Assembly (NCBI RefSeq): GCF_023701485.1
Contig: NZ_JAMQBK010000043.1
Coordinates: 1-64,000 of the forward strand
Direction: 5' to 3'
Length of the DNA: 64,000 nt
Origin: Aporhodopirellula aestuarii
GTDB taxonomy: Bacteria > Planctomycetota > Planctomycetia > Pirellulales > Pirellulaceae
The notes under the pieces were generated by a model, which saw only the letters and a program-made list of their open reading frames with translations, made no database searches and had not been told where the DNA came from. Shown here one piece after another: positions 17,763 to 27,433 of this stretch. The position numbers were made by a program, and so were the translations under genes. The stretch's first letter is position 1; each line of letters opens with the position of its first letter.

Positions 17763-20700
17763 GACAAGCCATCGCGTGGGCGATCCACAACGCGCCCGGT
17801 ATGAACGTGGTGATGTTGGCACTGGTGTTGATCGGTGCCGGCGCGTTTATGACGATGCGGCGGGAGGTCTTTCCTGAATTCGAACTCGAGGTCGTGATGA
17901 TCTCGGTGCCGTATCCCGGTGCGACGCCGCAGGACGCCGAAGAGGCGATCTGTCAAAAAATTGAAGAAGCGATTCGTTCGATCGATGGGATTAAGAAGGT
18001 CACTTCGATCGCCCTCGAAGGCACGGGGTATGTTCTCGCTGAATTGCGTTCGGATGTCGAAGACGTGCAGAAGGTGATGTCGGAGATTGACCGCGAAGTC
18101 GACCGCATCCCGAGTTTTCCCGATCTCGCCGAGGATGCGAGCGTGGAACAAATCACGTTTCGCGATACGGCGATCCGCGTCGGCGTCATCGGTCCGAATG
18201 ACCGTTCGCGTCGTGGCGAACTCGCGCTGCGTGACGTGACCGAGCGGGTGCGAGCGGAGATGCTGCTGTTGCCGAGTGTTTCGGTCGCCGAACTGATGGG
18301 CACGCGTGATTATCAGATTGATGTGGAAATCCCCGAAGCGACATTGCGTTCGTATGGGCTGACCTTGGACCGCGTCGCCGGCATCATCCGTGCACACAAT
18401 ATTGAGTTGCCGGGTGGGCAACTGAAATCGCAGGGGCAGGAGATTCTGCTGCGGGCGAAGAATAAGGGCCGCGTCGGGCCTGAAATCGAAACCATTCCGT
18501 TGATCACCGAACCCGGAGGCGTGGTCCTGACGGTTGGTGATCTCGGTGTCGTTCGTGACGAGTTCGAAGACGTCACCGCGGTGGGTGAGATCAACGGTGA
18601 GCCGGCGCTTGTGATCAACGTGCAGCGTACCAAGAGCGAAGATTTGCTCGCGTTGGTTGACGACGTGCGGGGGTATGCGGAGAAAGCGGAGTTGCCGTCT
18701 GGATATCGTCTTGTTCTGTGGGGCGATACGAGCGTGGACGTGCGTGACCGGATGTCGTTGCTGCTCCGCAACGGTGCCCAGGGTTTGGCACTGGTGTTCT
18801 TGGTGTTGGCGCTTTTTCTGGAAGTGCGTTTGGCGTTCTGGGTGGCGTTGGGGATTCCGATTTCGATCATGGGTGCGGGTGCGGCGCTGTCCTACGGCGA
18901 CCAAACGCTCAACATGTTGTCGTTGTTTTCGTTCTTGATCGCACTCGGCATCGTGGTGGACGATGCGATCGTGATCGGCGAAAATATCTACGCTCACCGG
19001 CAGATGGGCAAAACGCTCATGGATTCGGCGGTGGACGGTGCGACAGAGGTGTTGCCTAGTGTGACAGCGTCGATCGCGACGACCGTGATCGCATTTTCGC
19101 CGATGTTTTTTGTTTCGGGCGTGATGGGCAAATTCATGGCGGTGATCCCCTTTGCGGTGATCGCGATGTTGATCGTGTCGCTGCTGGAGAGCACGTTTGT
19201 GCTTCCGTGTCACTTGGCTCACTCCCACGCCGGGTTCTTTCGTTTTGCCGCGATCCTGACTTATCCGCTGCGTCCGTTCATGTTGTTGCTCTTGTGGGTA
19301 AACTCGCACGCGAGCGATGCGATGGAGTGGTTCGCCGAACATATCTATGTTCCGACGTTGAACTTTTGTTTGCGTAACCCGGTGTTGCCGATCGCGATCG
19401 CCGTTGGGATGTTGGTTGGTACTTTTGGGATGGTTCGTGGTGGCATCGTGCAGAGCGTGTTGTTTCCAAAAACGGATAATAACTATCTGCAGGCGACTGT
19501 TGTGTTTCCCAATGGGACGCCCGCGGCGGCCACCGACATGGCGACGCGGCGGATGGAAACTGCGTTGGCAAAAGTCAGCCGTCAGATCGCCGAAGAGCGT
19601 GCCGCGGAAGAAGGCCGTCCAATTGAGGCGATCTACCCACCGGCACAAGGCAGCTACGTCGGTCCGGTGCGGTTGGCCTACCGTGAGGTCGGCGCGATTG
19701 CCAATACCCAGGGGCCGATGGGCGGACAGAACAACAGCGGCAGTAACGCGGGGCAGATTTTCGCGGAACTGCACGGCACCGAAATCCGCGGTGTGCACAG
19801 CGATGAGTTGATCAACCGTTGGCGACGCGAAGTCGGCGAAGTTCCCGGTGTTGAGAAGATGACCTTTGGCAGCGTTGGCACTGGGCCCGGCGGGAAACCC
19901 ATCGAATTCAAACTGCTCGCCTCAAGTGAGCACATCGATGAGTTGCTCGAAGCGACCGAGACGATGAAGACGCGAGTCGAAAAATTTGCCGGCGTGTATG
20001 ACATCTCCGATGACAATACGCCGGGGAAATGGGAGTTCCAATTCCGCGTGAAAGACAGTGCGCTTTCGACCGGAGTGACGCCAACGGATCTGGGGCAGAC
20101 GGTACGTAACACGTACTACGGAGCCGAAGTGATGCGTCTGCAACGGGGCCGCCATGAGGTCAAGTTGATGGTCCGGTATCCCAAAGACGAACGCGCGTCG
20201 TTGGTCAATTTTCGAGAGATTCGGGTCAGCGACAATAACGGCACGATGCGGCCGATCGGTGAACTCGCGGAGATTGATCTCAAACGCGGGTTCTCAGAAA
20301 TCAACCGTGTCGATCAACAACGCAGTATCACGATATCGGCGGACCTCGACGAAACGACTGCGAATGCGGATTTGATTATCGGTGAACTCAAACGGGATTA
20401 TCTGCCTGAGTTCGCACGGATGTATCCCAGCGTCTCGATCCGCTGGGAAGGGCAACAGGAACAGAGTCGTGAATCGGTGGGCAGTTTGTTGGTCGGATTT
20501 GCGGTCGCCATCCTTTGCATGTTTGTGCTCTTGGTGTTGCAGTTCCGTAGTTACGCCCAGCCGCTTTTAATTTTGGCGATCATCCCGTTCGGTATGATCG
20601 GAGCGGTGTGGGGGCACGCGGTGTTGGATCTGCCGTTGACCCTGTTCAGCATGTTTGGATTGGTCGCGTTGGCGGGCGTTGTGGTGAACGACTCGATCGT

Positions 20701-21004
20701 GTTGATCGACTTCATCAATTCACGCGTTCGCGCCGGCGAACCACCGCTCGAAGCGTTGTTGCAGTCGGGCCAACGTCGTTTCCGGCCGATCATGTTGACC
20801 AGTTTGACAACGATCGCTGGACTCGTGCCATTGTTGATGGAGAAGTCGTTTCAGGCGCAGCTGTTGATTCCGATGGCAACGAGTCTGGCGTTCGGCCTGA
20901 TGGTGTCTACCGTCTTGGTCCTGTTGTTGGTGCCGGTGCTCTACATGCTCTACCTGGTGGTGTTGCAAGCATTCAACATTTCATTTGTGGAGATTCAGGA
21001 GTAA
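17759..21004 (+). CDS. RND-family efflux pump permease
   Basis: The 1081-aa inner-membrane protein has the ACR-type organisation: TM1 near the N-terminus, a large periplasmic loop, a TM2-6 block (about 335-510), TM7, a second loop and a TM8-12 block at the end. The N-terminal R-E-V-F-P-E-F and [12 protein letters not shown] motifs are standard. The TM4 segment [14 protein letters not shown] carries the paired Asp residues of proton relay, so it should be proton driven. It is translationally coupled to the adaptor by an ATGA overlap. Its 3' end overlaps the convergent pdxJ end by 24 bp. Substrate unknown. Confidence 0.94.
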   Translation: MRQAIAWAIHNAPGMNVVMLALVLIGAGAFMTMRREVFPEFELEVVMISVPYPGATPQDAEEAICQKIEEAIRSIDGIKKVTSIALEGTGYVLAELRSDVEDVQKVMSEIDREVDRIPSFPDLAEDASVEQITFRDTAIRVGVIGPNDRSRRGELALRDVTERVRAEMLLLPSVSVAELMGTRDYQIDVEIPEATLRSYGLTLDRVAGIIRAHNIELPGGQLKSQGQEILLRAKNKGRVGPEIETIPLITEPGGVVLTVGDLGVVRDEFEDVTAVGEINGEPALVINVQRTKSEDLLALVDDVRGYAEKAELPSGYRLVLWGDTSVDVRDRMSLLLRNGAQGLALVFLVLALFLEVRLAFWVALGIPISIMGAGAALSYGDQTLNMLSLFSFLIALGIVVDDAIVIGENIYAHRQMGKTLMDSAVDGATEVLPSVTASIATTVIAFSPMFFVSGVMGKFMAVIPFAVIAMLIVSLLESTFVLPCHLAHSHAGFFRFAAILTYPLRPFMLLLLWVNSHASDAMEWFAEHIYVPTLNFCLRNPVLPIAIAVGMLVGTFGMVRGGIVQSVLFPKTDNNYLQATVVFPNGTPAAATDMATRRMETALAKVSRQIAEERAAEEGRPIEAIYPPAQGSYVGPVRLAYREVGAIANTQGPMGGQNNSGSNAGQIFAELHGTEIRGVHSDELINRWRREVGEVPGVEKMTFGSVGTGPGGKPIEFKLLASSEHIDELLEATETMKTRVEKFAGVYDISDDNTPGKWEFQFRVKDSALSTGVTPTDLGQTVRNTYYGAEVMRLQRGRHEVKLMVRYPKDERASLVNFREIRVSDNNGTMRPIGELAEIDLKRGFSEINRVDQQRSITISADLDETTANADLIIGELKRDYLPEFARMYPSVSIRWEGQQEQSRESVGSLLVGFAVAILCMFVLLVLQFRSYAQPLLILAIIPFGMIGAVWGHAVLDLPLTLFSMFGLVALAGVVVNDSIVLIDFINSRVRAGEPPLEALLQSGQRRFRPIMLTSLTTIAGLVPLLMEKSFQAQLLIPMATSLAFGLMVSTVLVLLLVPVLYMLYLVVLQAFNISFVEIQE

Positions 21005-21727
21005 TGCGGAGTCGAGAAGTCGGCGCATTTCCGCGACGGCTTCCTTCATTCCCACCATCACGGCGCGGCTGACGATGCTATGGCCGATGTTGAGTTCACG
21101 CATGCCTTCGATGGCTGCAACCGGGCGAACGTTGGCGTAGGTCAATCCGTGGCCGGCGTGCAACCGCATACCGGCTTCAGTGATTTGCCGGCCAACGGTT
21201 CGTAGGCGTTCAAGTTCCGTGGCCGCTTGCTCACGCGAAGCCACCGCGTACGGGCCGGTATGCAGCTCCACCGCTTGGACACCTAGTTTGGCCGCGGCTT
21301 CGATCTGTCGTGGATCGGGATCAAGAAAGAGACTCGTTTGGATCCCGGCGTCGGCGATTCGTTTGACCGCATCACTGACGCGGCCTCGGTCGGATGCGAC
21401 GTCCAGCCCGCCCTCCGTCGTGACCTCTTCGCGGCTTTCGGGAACGAGCAACGCCCAGTCGGGTTTGAGTCGACAGCAGATGCCGAGGACTTCATCGGCA
21501 CACGCGAGTTCGAAATTGGTGCTGACGCGGACCGTTTCCATGAACAGTTCGACGTCACGGTCTTGGATGTGGCGTCGGTCTTCCCGCAAGTGAAACGTGA
21601 TTCCATCGGCGCCGCCTTGTTCGGCCAATGCGGCTGCGATTACCGGATCCGGTTCGGTTGTGCGACGCGCCTGACGCACGGTCGCAACGTGATCAACATT
21701 AACACCTAAGGAGATGAAAGAGGGCAT
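20981..21727 (-). CDS. pdxJ: Pyridoxine 5'-phosphate synthase
   Basis: PdxJ condenses 3-amino-2-oxopropyl phosphate with 1-deoxyxylulose 5-phosphate to form pyridoxine 5'-phosphate in the DXP-dependent vitamin B6 route. The 248-aa protein has the usual length. It opens with [15 protein letters not shown] and continues with [33 protein letters not shown] and [12 protein letters not shown]. These contain the phosphate-binding and catalytic Glu/His positions of the TIM barrel. ATG 21727 places the first beta strand correctly; the upstream ATG at 21775 adds an unconserved leader. pdxH, the last step of the pathway, lies about 6 kb away. Confidence 0.96.
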   Translation of the reverse strand: MPSFISLGVNVDHVATVRQARRTTEPDPVIAAALAEQGGADGITFHLREDRRHIQDRDVELFMETVRVSTNFELACADEVLGICCRLKPDWALLVPESREEVTTEGGLDVASDRGRVSDAVKRIADAGIQTSLFLDPDPRQIEAAAKLGVQAVELHTGPYAVASREQAATELERLRTVGRQITEAGMRLHAGHGLTYANVRPVAAIEGMRELNIGHSIVSRAVMVGMKEAVAEMRRLLDSALLLNLHK

Positions 21728-21777
21728 GGTTTTGGTGGGGCTAGGTATTGGCTGTGGGGACAGGTTGCAGGGCAACG

Positions 21778-21809
21778 GCAGGCGAACGACCTGAAACCTG
21801 TTTGCCTGC
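21778..21809. repeat. Inverted repeat (hairpin) between eboE-like gene and pdxJ
   Basis: GCAGGCGAAC at 21778-21787 pairs with GTTTGCCTGC at 21800-21809. The stem is 10 bp with one G-U pair and the loop 12 nt. A smaller hairpin, GTTGC-AGG-GCAAC, lies beside it at 21764-21776. There is no T-tract on the minus strand after the stem, so a classic terminator is not supported. It could lie in the pdxJ leader. Confidence 0.45.
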
Positions 21810-21826
21810 GTTCACCTCTAAAATAA

Positions 21827-23116
21827 CTATTTCAATAGCCCATCGACATAGTCGATCTCATACGCGATGTCTCGGGCCATCGCTTCGTTGCGTGACATCG
21901 AGTCGTCGATGGCGAGTGCGCCGGTCCTTTCGGAGTTGGGGAGGACCGACCAAGCATAGGTCTCGACTTCGAGGTGGCCGGTGAACTCCAGCACAGCGCG
22001 GTTCGATCGTGAGCCTTTGGGCAGGGGAGTGGCGAGTTGCTCGACCGCATCGAGGGCTTCGTTGATTTGATCACGCGTGGTGGTCAATTGTCCGAACTTC
22101 TCAAGAAAGACGGGGACGTGAAAATGGATCAACCAGCGTTGATCGGTAATCGGAGTCGAAGAAACGCTGTCGAGCAATTCTGGTAGGTCTTGTGATAATT
22201 CGAACTTCCCGTTTGCGGTAAGGCGTCCGGTTTGATGGAGGTAGCGGTCTTCAGCAAATCCGCGCAATTGATCCAGGACAGCCTGGTGGTCGGAAGGTTC
22301 GATGTTTTTCCAATCGGCGACGATCGCGCTACTGATTTGGACTTTGCCCAACACAATCCCTGCATCGGCGTAGCGTTGCAGCGTTTCGCGTTGGTCCTCC
22401 ATCATTACCGCCGAATGACAAACATCGTGGCAAACGCCGATGTAGCGACGGTGCGTCGGGTCGGGGAGTTCTTTTTTGAACCATTTGACGATCTCTTCGG
22501 ATCGTTGGAGCAGGCAGCCCGGTTCGGGTTCGATCGCGACGATGATCCGTTTGCCGGTCCGGTTCTCGAGCATCCGCAGGTCTTCGGCCAAGCGGCGGAG
22601 GTTGGTGCCGGCGTGAAGTAGTTCGTCTTCGCTGACATCTCGCCAGATCGTTTCCGTCTCGGTGGATTCGAGTTCGTCGATCTGGCGGGGCCAGCCCAGC
22701 GGCAGGGTGCTGATCGTGCCCGTCGTCACGTCTTCGGGGAGCAGTTCGCCAAGAATTTTGGCTAGATCGCGTGTGTAGACGACGCGTTCGTCCTGCCACC
22801 ACGTCGGCTGATAGACAGCGTGCTTGACGCGGTCGCCGTGAAAATCGTCGAATGGGAATCCGTTGATGGTGTACGCGAGCAGTTTGTTTTTCTTGATCGC
22901 GTTTTCCAACGGCGGCATGCCGTGACGACGCAGTGCGACCGAGGCTACCGAAGGGATCCACAGTCCGATTCCCAATGGTCCGGTGGACTTGGCGCGGCGA
23001 CGGGCGACTTCGGCGGAGACTGATTTGAGGTTATCGCAAATCGCGTCAACTTCAATTCCTGGATGGATGTTCGTGCAGTAACCCAGTGTCCAATGGGAGC
23101 GAGGTGCAGATGGCAT
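21827..23116 (-). CDS. EboE-like metabolite traffic protein (TIM-barrel)
   Basis: The opening T-L-G-Y-C-T-N-I-H-P-G-x-E, then G-I-G-L-W-I-P, L-A-Y-T-I-N-G-F-P-F-D-D-F-H-G-D-R-V-K and V-Y-Q-P-T-W-W are characteristic of EboE, a xylose-isomerase-like TIM barrel. Ebo (EboA-F) genes are known from cyanobacteria and other phyla, where the cluster is linked to moving a product precursor, such as the scytonemin monomer, to the periplasm. Family residues such as I-E-P-E-P-G-C and C-H-D-V-C-H-S-A-V look like barrel metal/substrate positions. None of the other ebo genes is visible nearby. Length is 429 aa. Function here is unknown. Confidence 0.8.
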   Translation of the reverse strand: MPSAPRSHWTLGYCTNIHPGIEVDAICDNLKSVSAEVARRRAKSTGPLGIGLWIPSVASVALRRHGMPPLENAIKKNKLLAYTINGFPFDDFHGDRVKHAVYQPTWWQDERVVYTRDLAKILGELLPEDVTTGTISTLPLGWPRQIDELESTETETIWRDVSEDELLHAGTNLRRLAEDLRMLENRTGKRIIVAIEPEPGCLLQRSEEIVKWFKKELPDPTHRRYIGVCHDVCHSAVMMEDQRETLQRYADAGIVLGKVQISSAIVADWKNIEPSDHQAVLDQLRGFAEDRYLHQTGRLTANGKFELSQDLPELLDSVSSTPITDQRWLIHFHVPVFLEKFGQLTTTRDQINEALDAVEQLATPLPKGSRSNRAVLEFTGHLEVETYAWSVLPNSERTGALAIDDSMSRNEAMARDIAYEIDYVDGLLK

Positions 23117-23241
23117 GGATGAATTGGTTGGCGAAGTGGTGATTCGTGCCTCCGACCTGTTCGGCAGCGAGTGGTAAAGGGTAAGCTGCCGAGGCTGACT
23201 TGTCGCCCCGCCATCATTTTTCCTTTCTGCGTGGATTCCCT

Positions 23242-24519
23242 ATGTCTCACCTAAACGCTGAAATCATCGCCATCGGTGACGAAATGATTAGCGGAGCCCG
23301 GATCGATACCAACACCGCTTGGTTGAGTCGCAGGTTGGCAGAGTTGGGCGTTGATGTGCACTACCACAGCACCGTGGGCGATACGTTGTCACATAACACG
23401 GATGCGTTTCGGATCGCCGTCCGGCGTGCGGACATCGTTGTCGCGACAGGTGGGCTCGGGCCGACCCGGGATGATCTGACTCGCGAAGCGATCGCCGAGG
23501 CCCTCGGACGTCCCCTGCAACTCGACGAAGCCTCTCTGAAACATATCGAATCCATGTTCTCCAAGCGTGGGCGTGACATGCCCGAACGCAATCGGTGTCA
23601 GGCGATGTTCCCGATCGGGGCGACGCCGATCGTGAACCCACAGGGAACGGCCCCTGGTGTCGAGGTTGCCGCGACGCGGGCGGACGGAACAGAGTCACAC
23701 ATCTTTGCACTGCCGGGGGTGCCCGATGAGATGAAAACGATGTTTGACAACTCGGTCGCTCCAGCGATCCTCTCGCTCAACCACGGGGGACGCCACATCC
23801 GCCACAGCGTGATGAAGTTTTTCGGTATCGGCGAAAGCGATATGGAAGAACGACTCGGGGACATGATCGATCGTGCGCGTCAGCCGCGTGTTGGTATCAC
23901 GGTCAGTTCGGCGACGATTTCGCTGCGGATCAGCGCGATGGCTGACAGCGTAGACGAGTGTGAAAAAATGATCGCGTCGACGCGTCAGGAGATTCTCGAA
24001 CGTGTCGGCGATCTTTACTTCGGCGACGGTGAAGGTTTCGAACAACATGACGCCGTCGAAGCGATGCTCCGAGAGCAAGAACGGCGTTTGGTTGTGATCG
24101 AGCTTGGTTACGCCGCGCCGCTGGGCGATTGGTTCGCTGCGCTTGGTGATTCACCGGTGTTGGCCGGCGGGTTATCGCTCGTCGGTAGCGATGATCTGTT
24201 GCGATTCGCGGGCCAAGGGGTGACAGCGCAAAGTGTCGAGACGTCGGGAGCGGACAATCGTCAAAGCGAGTGTTTCAAAGTTGTTAGGGAGCGATTCAAC
24301 GCCGACTGGATTCTGATGGTTGATGGCTATCCCGACCTCAACGCACCTATGAACGGTGTCATGCCCGCGGCACCAGTCACGTTTACCGTGTGTGATCCAC
24401 AAGGCAATGTGAGTTCAACGGACAGTCGATTGGGAGGGCATCCCAGTATCGTGCATCCGCGAATTGCGAAGTCGGCGTTAATGTTTCTAAGGGCACAGCT
24501 AAAAGAGTTCGCGGCCTAG
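23242..24519 (+). CDS. CinA-family protein with molybdopterin-binding domain
   Basis: The 425-aa protein begins with the COG1058 domain (about 1-170): A-E-I-I-A-I-G-D-E-M-I-S-G-A-R-I-D-T-N-T-A-W-L-S, then V-A-T-G-G-L-G-P-T-R-D-D-L-T and F-A-L-P-G-V-P-D-E-M. In known CinA proteins this part is an ADP-ribose pyrophosphatase and the C-terminal part deamidates NMN. A middle region (about 180-265) corresponds to the linker domain. The C-terminal part is divergent: the A-E-S-x-T-G-G active-site motif is not seen, and E-L-G-Y-A-A-P-L-G-D-W occupies the expected place. Deamidase activity is therefore doubtful. ATG 23242 was chosen by domain start. Confidence 0.85.
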   Translation: MSHLNAEIIAIGDEMISGARIDTNTAWLSRRLAELGVDVHYHSTVGDTLSHNTDAFRIAVRRADIVVATGGLGPTRDDLTREAIAEALGRPLQLDEASLKHIESMFSKRGRDMPERNRCQAMFPIGATPIVNPQGTAPGVEVAATRADGTESHIFALPGVPDEMKTMFDNSVAPAILSLNHGGRHIRHSVMKFFGIGESDMEERLGDMIDRARQPRVGITVSSATISLRISAMADSVDECEKMIASTRQEILERVGDLYFGDGEGFEQHDAVEAMLREQERRLVVIELGYAAPLGDWFAALGDSPVLAGGLSLVGSDDLLRFAGQGVTAQSVETSGADNRQSECFKVVRERFNADWILMVDGYPDLNAPMNGVMPAAPVTFTVCDPQGNVSSTDSRLGGHPSIVHPRIAKSALMFLRAQLKEFAA

Positions 24520-24577
24520 AGGGGCGACGTGTTGTGCGTGATCAATCGCGTCGTCGATCGCTGAACTGTGACCTGTT

Positions 24578-25384
24578 TCAGGAAAGCCAGTGGAGTGATT
24601 TGAGTTGGGCGTTCAACTCACGCGACCGGACGTTGTTCCACGAGGGCGGTGGCGGGCATTCGAACGTCATCATTTCACGCTTCGTCGGGTGTTCGATCGT
24701 TAGCCGAAAGCTGTGCAGAGCGATGCCGGATTGCCACGCCGTTTGGCTGCCGTATTTTCGGTCGCCGACGATCGGCCAGCCACGGGCGGCGAGTTGAACG
24801 CGGATTTGGTGTTTGCGACCGGTCAGTGGCGCCACGGCGATCACGTTTCGGTCATCACCCACCGTCAGCGTTTGATAGATCAGCGAAGCCGGTTTCGCAC
24901 CCGCTTGGTGCGTGCGAGTTGCTCGCATCCGGTGTGCTTGGTCATCTTTGTAGATTAGGTCATCGAGCCGGCCCTCGGGGGCCAACGGCGCCGCACGGTT
25001 CGGTTCGGGGCGTGCGACGGCAAGGTACGTTTTGCGAATCGACGTCGGTGCGACTACTTTCTTGCCACTCTGGTTTTCCAAGTGGGCGGCGTGTTGGGAG
25101 AATTGCGAGTTCAGTCTCGCGGCCGCTTTGCTGGTCCGGGCGAGCACAATGACGCCGGAGGTTACCGAATCGAGGCGGCTAACGATGCCGACGTAAACGC
25201 CATGCGGTTTGTTGTATTTTTGCTTGAGATAGGCCGCTGCGAGAGAGTGCAGTGTGACGCGATCGCCGTCGCCCATGGTAGCCAGCCCGGCGGGTTTATT
25301 CACGACGAGCAGATGGTTGTCTTCGTAAACGACGTCGAGATGCGATTCAACCGATTCGTCCAATCGATTAGGCAGAGGTGGCAT
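24578..25384 (-). CDS. RluA/RluD-family RNA pseudouridine synthase
   Basis: The 268-aa enzyme has the catalytic domain without an S4 domain. It starts V-V-Y-E-D-N-H-L-L-V-V-N-K-P-A-G-L and carries the catalytic Asp in I-V-S-R-L-D-S-V-T-S-G (about 68-78). This corresponds to the R-L-D-x-x-T-S-G motif of this family. The motif G-R-K-H-Q-I-R-V-Q-L-A and I-V-G-D-R-K-Y-G follow. It converts specific uridines in rRNA or tRNA to pseudouridine; the target site cannot be told. The start overlaps the end of the upstream 125-aa gene by 17 bp, indicating co-transcription. Confidence 0.92.
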   Translation of the reverse strand: MPPLPNRLDESVESHLDVVYEDNHLLVVNKPAGLATMGDGDRVTLHSLAAAYLKQKYNKPHGVYVGIVSRLDSVTSGVIVLARTSKAAARLNSQFSQHAAHLENQSGKKVVAPTSIRKTYLAVARPEPNRAAPLAPEGRLDDLIYKDDQAHRMRATRTHQAGAKPASLIYQTLTVGDDRNVIAVAPLTGRKHQIRVQLAARGWPIVGDRKYGSQTAWQSGIALHSFRLTIEHPTKREMMTFECPPPPSWNNVRSRELNAQLKSLHWLS

Positions 25385-25745
25385 CGTTACTGCTGCTAGG
25401 GGTCGTGTCAGCGTCGCTCGATTGCGAGCCAGCGTTATCGTCCGCCGGTGAGTTTGCGATCAACTCGAAGCGGTTGCTGTGGATCCATCGTTCCCAAAAT
25501 CGGGCTTTGTGAAGTAGGGGATCGTCGGCAGCGACTTGGTGACGTTTTCCGCGTCGGGTGCGGAGCAGCAGGGTGCCGTCATCGCCGACCGAATCGATGA
25601 CCCAGAATTTCTCAACGGTGTAGCGGTACAGGTTTCCCCGGGGTGCCGCGTGGATGTTTTCCGCCCGCGGCCCAGGGCTCGTACTGCTTTTTTGCTTGCG
25701 GTAGATCACCCAATCGCCAGGTTGATAATGGTGTTTCGACGTCAT
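25368..25745 (-). CDS. Conserved hypothetical protein, SH3-like small protein
   Basis: This 125-aa protein is not a family I can name. It begins with Y-Q-P-G-D-W-V-I-Y-R-K-Q-K, a typical first strand of a small beta-barrel such as KOW/SH3-like folds, and continues with beta-rich sequence (V-E-K-F-W-V-I-D-S-V, T-L-L-L-R-T-R-R-G-K-R-H). It then has D-D-P-L-L-H-K-A-R-F-W-E-R-W-I. The last 30 residues are Ser/Asp/Thr-rich and probably disordered. It overlaps the pseudouridine synthase gene downstream, so the two are likely one unit. An RNA-associated role is only a guess from the neighbour. Confidence 0.72.
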   Translation of the reverse strand: MTSKHHYQPGDWVIYRKQKSSTSPGPRAENIHAAPRGNLYRYTVEKFWVIDSVGDDGTLLLRTRRGKRHQVAADDPLLHKARFWERWIHSNRFELIANSPADDNAGSQSSDADTTPSSSNDATSA

Positions 25746-25905
25746 CTGTCTATCCAGGTTTCGTAAGTACGCGAGCTTGTGTTGTACCCTCAGCGGCGGG
25801 GGGACGCTACGGTTCTGATTTGTTGAGGCGTGTCATCCGATTTAGAGTAGACTATATTTCCGGTCTTTCCGAAGCCTTTCACCTTAGCTGAATCACCGTT
25901 TCCAC

Positions 25906-26166
25906 ATGATCTACTTCATCTGTTGGGTCGTCTTTCTCGTCGGGGTCATTCTTTCCGTCATCATCGCACACGTGATGGGCAATCGCGGCAAGAAACCATC
26001 CGATCCTCAATTGGCCGAGGGTGGTGGATTCAATGAAGCGATGCCGATGGACGAAGATGGCGATGTCATCGAAGAGCCGCAGGCGTTCGAGGAAGTCGTT
26101 GAGTTTGACGCCGCCGGTGGCGAGCCGGCCGACGACTTCGCAGCCTTTGAGCAAGAATTCAAATAA
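25906..26166 (+). CDS. Small single-pass membrane protein with acidic tail, 86 aa
   Basis: Residues 1-25 form one strong membrane helix, M-I-Y-F-I-C-W-V-V-F-L-V-G-V-I-L-S-V. A short basic N-R-G-K-K stop follows, then a tail of about 55 residues rich in Asp, Glu, Pro and Gly. I recognise no domain. The charge pattern suggests an inner-membrane anchor with the tail in the cytoplasm. It is alone between divergent and convergent neighbours, with its own upstream region of 160 bp. Confidence 0.68.
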   Translation: MIYFICWVVFLVGVILSVIIAHVMGNRGKKPSDPQLAEGGGFNEAMPMDEDGDVIEEPQAFEEVVEFDAAGGEPADDFAAFEQEFK

Positions 26167-26200
26167 GATAACGAACCAGATCGAGTGATATCAACATCGC

Positions 26201-26608
26201 TTACTGGTCGTCACGCCAAGTCGGGCGTTTCCGCCGCGCACGCGGGTGGTGGAAGACAATTTCGTACGGCGAGTCGCTCGCTTTGAGTTTTCGCCCAGCC
26301 GGTCGGTGAGTCGGGCGGACTACTTTCGCTCGCAGCTTTTTAGTCGCTTCATAATGATCGTCGTCGAGTTCGAATTCGACGTACATCTCGATCTGCGGGA
26401 CGATTCGCGGGTCGGATTCCCAGGCCATTTTGTGAAAAAACACGTCTTCACGAAAATCTTCGGCGCGGATGAATCCGAATTCGTTGTCCTCGCGGATGAA
26501 TTTGATCTCACCTAGCCGTTTCTTTTGGATCCGAAACGGCTTTTCAGGTTGGTCCTCGTCGTCTCGACGGCGTTTCGATGAGAAACCAGATAGCGGACGA
26601 TCGGACAC
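26201..26608 (-). CDS. Cold-shock-domain-like protein
   Basis: The middle of this 135-aa protein reads G-E-I-K-F-I-R-E-D-N-E-F-G-F-I (about 33-47) and then D-V-F-F-H-K (about 54-59). These align with the RNP1 (K-G-F-G-F-I) and RNP2 (V-F-V-H-x) motifs of cold-shock domains, with the first aromatic pair kept. The barrel is flanked by a charged N-terminus (R-R-R-D-D-E-D-Q-P-E-K) and a basic C-terminus (H-H-P-R-A-R-R-K-R-P-T-W). It probably binds single-stranded RNA or DNA in the cytoplasm. It is about twice the length of CspA and more diverged. Confidence 0.75.
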   Translation of the reverse strand: MSDRPLSGFSSKRRRDDEDQPEKPFRIQKKRLGEIKFIREDNEFGFIRAEDFREDVFFHKMAWESDPRIVPQIEMYVEFELDDDHYEATKKLRAKVVRPTHRPAGRKLKASDSPYEIVFHHPRARRKRPTWRDDQ

Positions 26609-26659
26609 GAGAGACTTCGCAGAAATGAGTCAGAGGCTGGATTGGGCAAGCCAAAGATC

Positions 26660-27433
26660 TTAGTTCAGTTGGTGAGAGTCGGCAACGTGTTCTACGCCTA
26701 ACCAACGTGACACGCTGCTCGCCGTCGCCGAACGGATCAGTTTCGGCCATAGCCATTCGTCGGCGGTCGAGAGAATGTCGGCTTTTGCAGGGATGCGATG
26801 CCAGACGCCGGCGGCGATCTCATCGGACAATTGTTGTTGCGTCCAACCGAGATGACCGACGATCAACCGGTACGGGTGTGGCTGTCCAGCTTGCATCAAC
26901 GCTTCCAAATGGTCTCGTTGGGCGGCGACAAAGATCCCTTCACCGGCTTCCGCTTCGCCCAATTCGGGAGCACCGTGGACGGCGACGATGGGGCCGGAGA
27001 GCGGACCGCCGAAGTGGAGCGACTTTCCGAGGAGCAGTTTGCCCGCATCGCTGTCGGCGGAGGGGCCCACCAACGCAACGAATGGTTGCTGGGGCGCATC
27101 GCCCTCGCGGATGACTGCCTCAGCTTCCGCAGTCGCGTCATCTTGGTAACAGAACTCGCTCTCGGCGGCTTCGTCTTGGTCCAGCAGATGGGCCAAACGA
27201 TGCGAAGCCGAGACCGGGGCCGATTCACTGGCGGGGGGAGACGAGGGCGCATTACTCGCCGGTTCCCCGGTCGCTTTGATGGCGATCGGAGCAAGGTGGA
27301 GTGGACGATTAAGCATCAAGCCGATCGCTGTCTGCTCATCTTCATAAACGAGCAGACACACACCTCGATTCAAAATCGTGCCATCTACGTCTGTGGATGC
27401 GACCAACAGATCGCCCACCTGTGAATTTCGCAT
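26660..27433 (-). CDS. YqgE/AlgH family protein (UPF0301)
   Basis: The 257-aa protein opens with V-G-D-L-L-V-A-S-T-D-V-D-G-T-I-L-N-R-G-V-C-L-L-V, the YqgE/AlgH signature, followed by A-I-G-L-M-L-N-R-P-L. Later come L-H-F-G-G-P-L-S-G-P-I-V-A-V-H and Y-R-L-I-V-G-H-L-G-W-T-Q-Q-Q-L. A Pro/Ser/Glu-rich insert of about 60 residues lies after N-R-P, making it longer than the usual 185 aa. AlgH affects alginate regulation in Pseudomonas, but the biochemical role of the family is not settled. ATG 27433 (M-R-N-S-Q) was chosen because conservation begins there. Confidence 0.88.
   Translation of the reverse strand: MRNSQVGDLLVASTDVDGTILNRGVCLLVYEDEQTAIGLMLNRPLHLAPIAIKATGEPASNAPSSPPASESAPVSASHRLAHLLDQDEAAESEFCYQDDATAEAEAVIREGDAPQQPFVALVGPSADSDAGKLLLGKSLHFGGPLSGPIVAVHGAPELGEAEAGEGIFVAAQRDHLEALMQAGQPHPYRLIVGHLGWTQQQLSDEIAAGVWHRIPAKADILSTADEWLWPKLIRSATASSVSRWLGVEHVADSHQLN

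Noticed and set aside
17381-19798. Minus-strand open frame of 805 codons across the adaptor and pump genes
   Set aside because: It is His/Arg/Gln-rich, lies antisense to two well-supported genes and arises from codon bias in GC-rich sequence.
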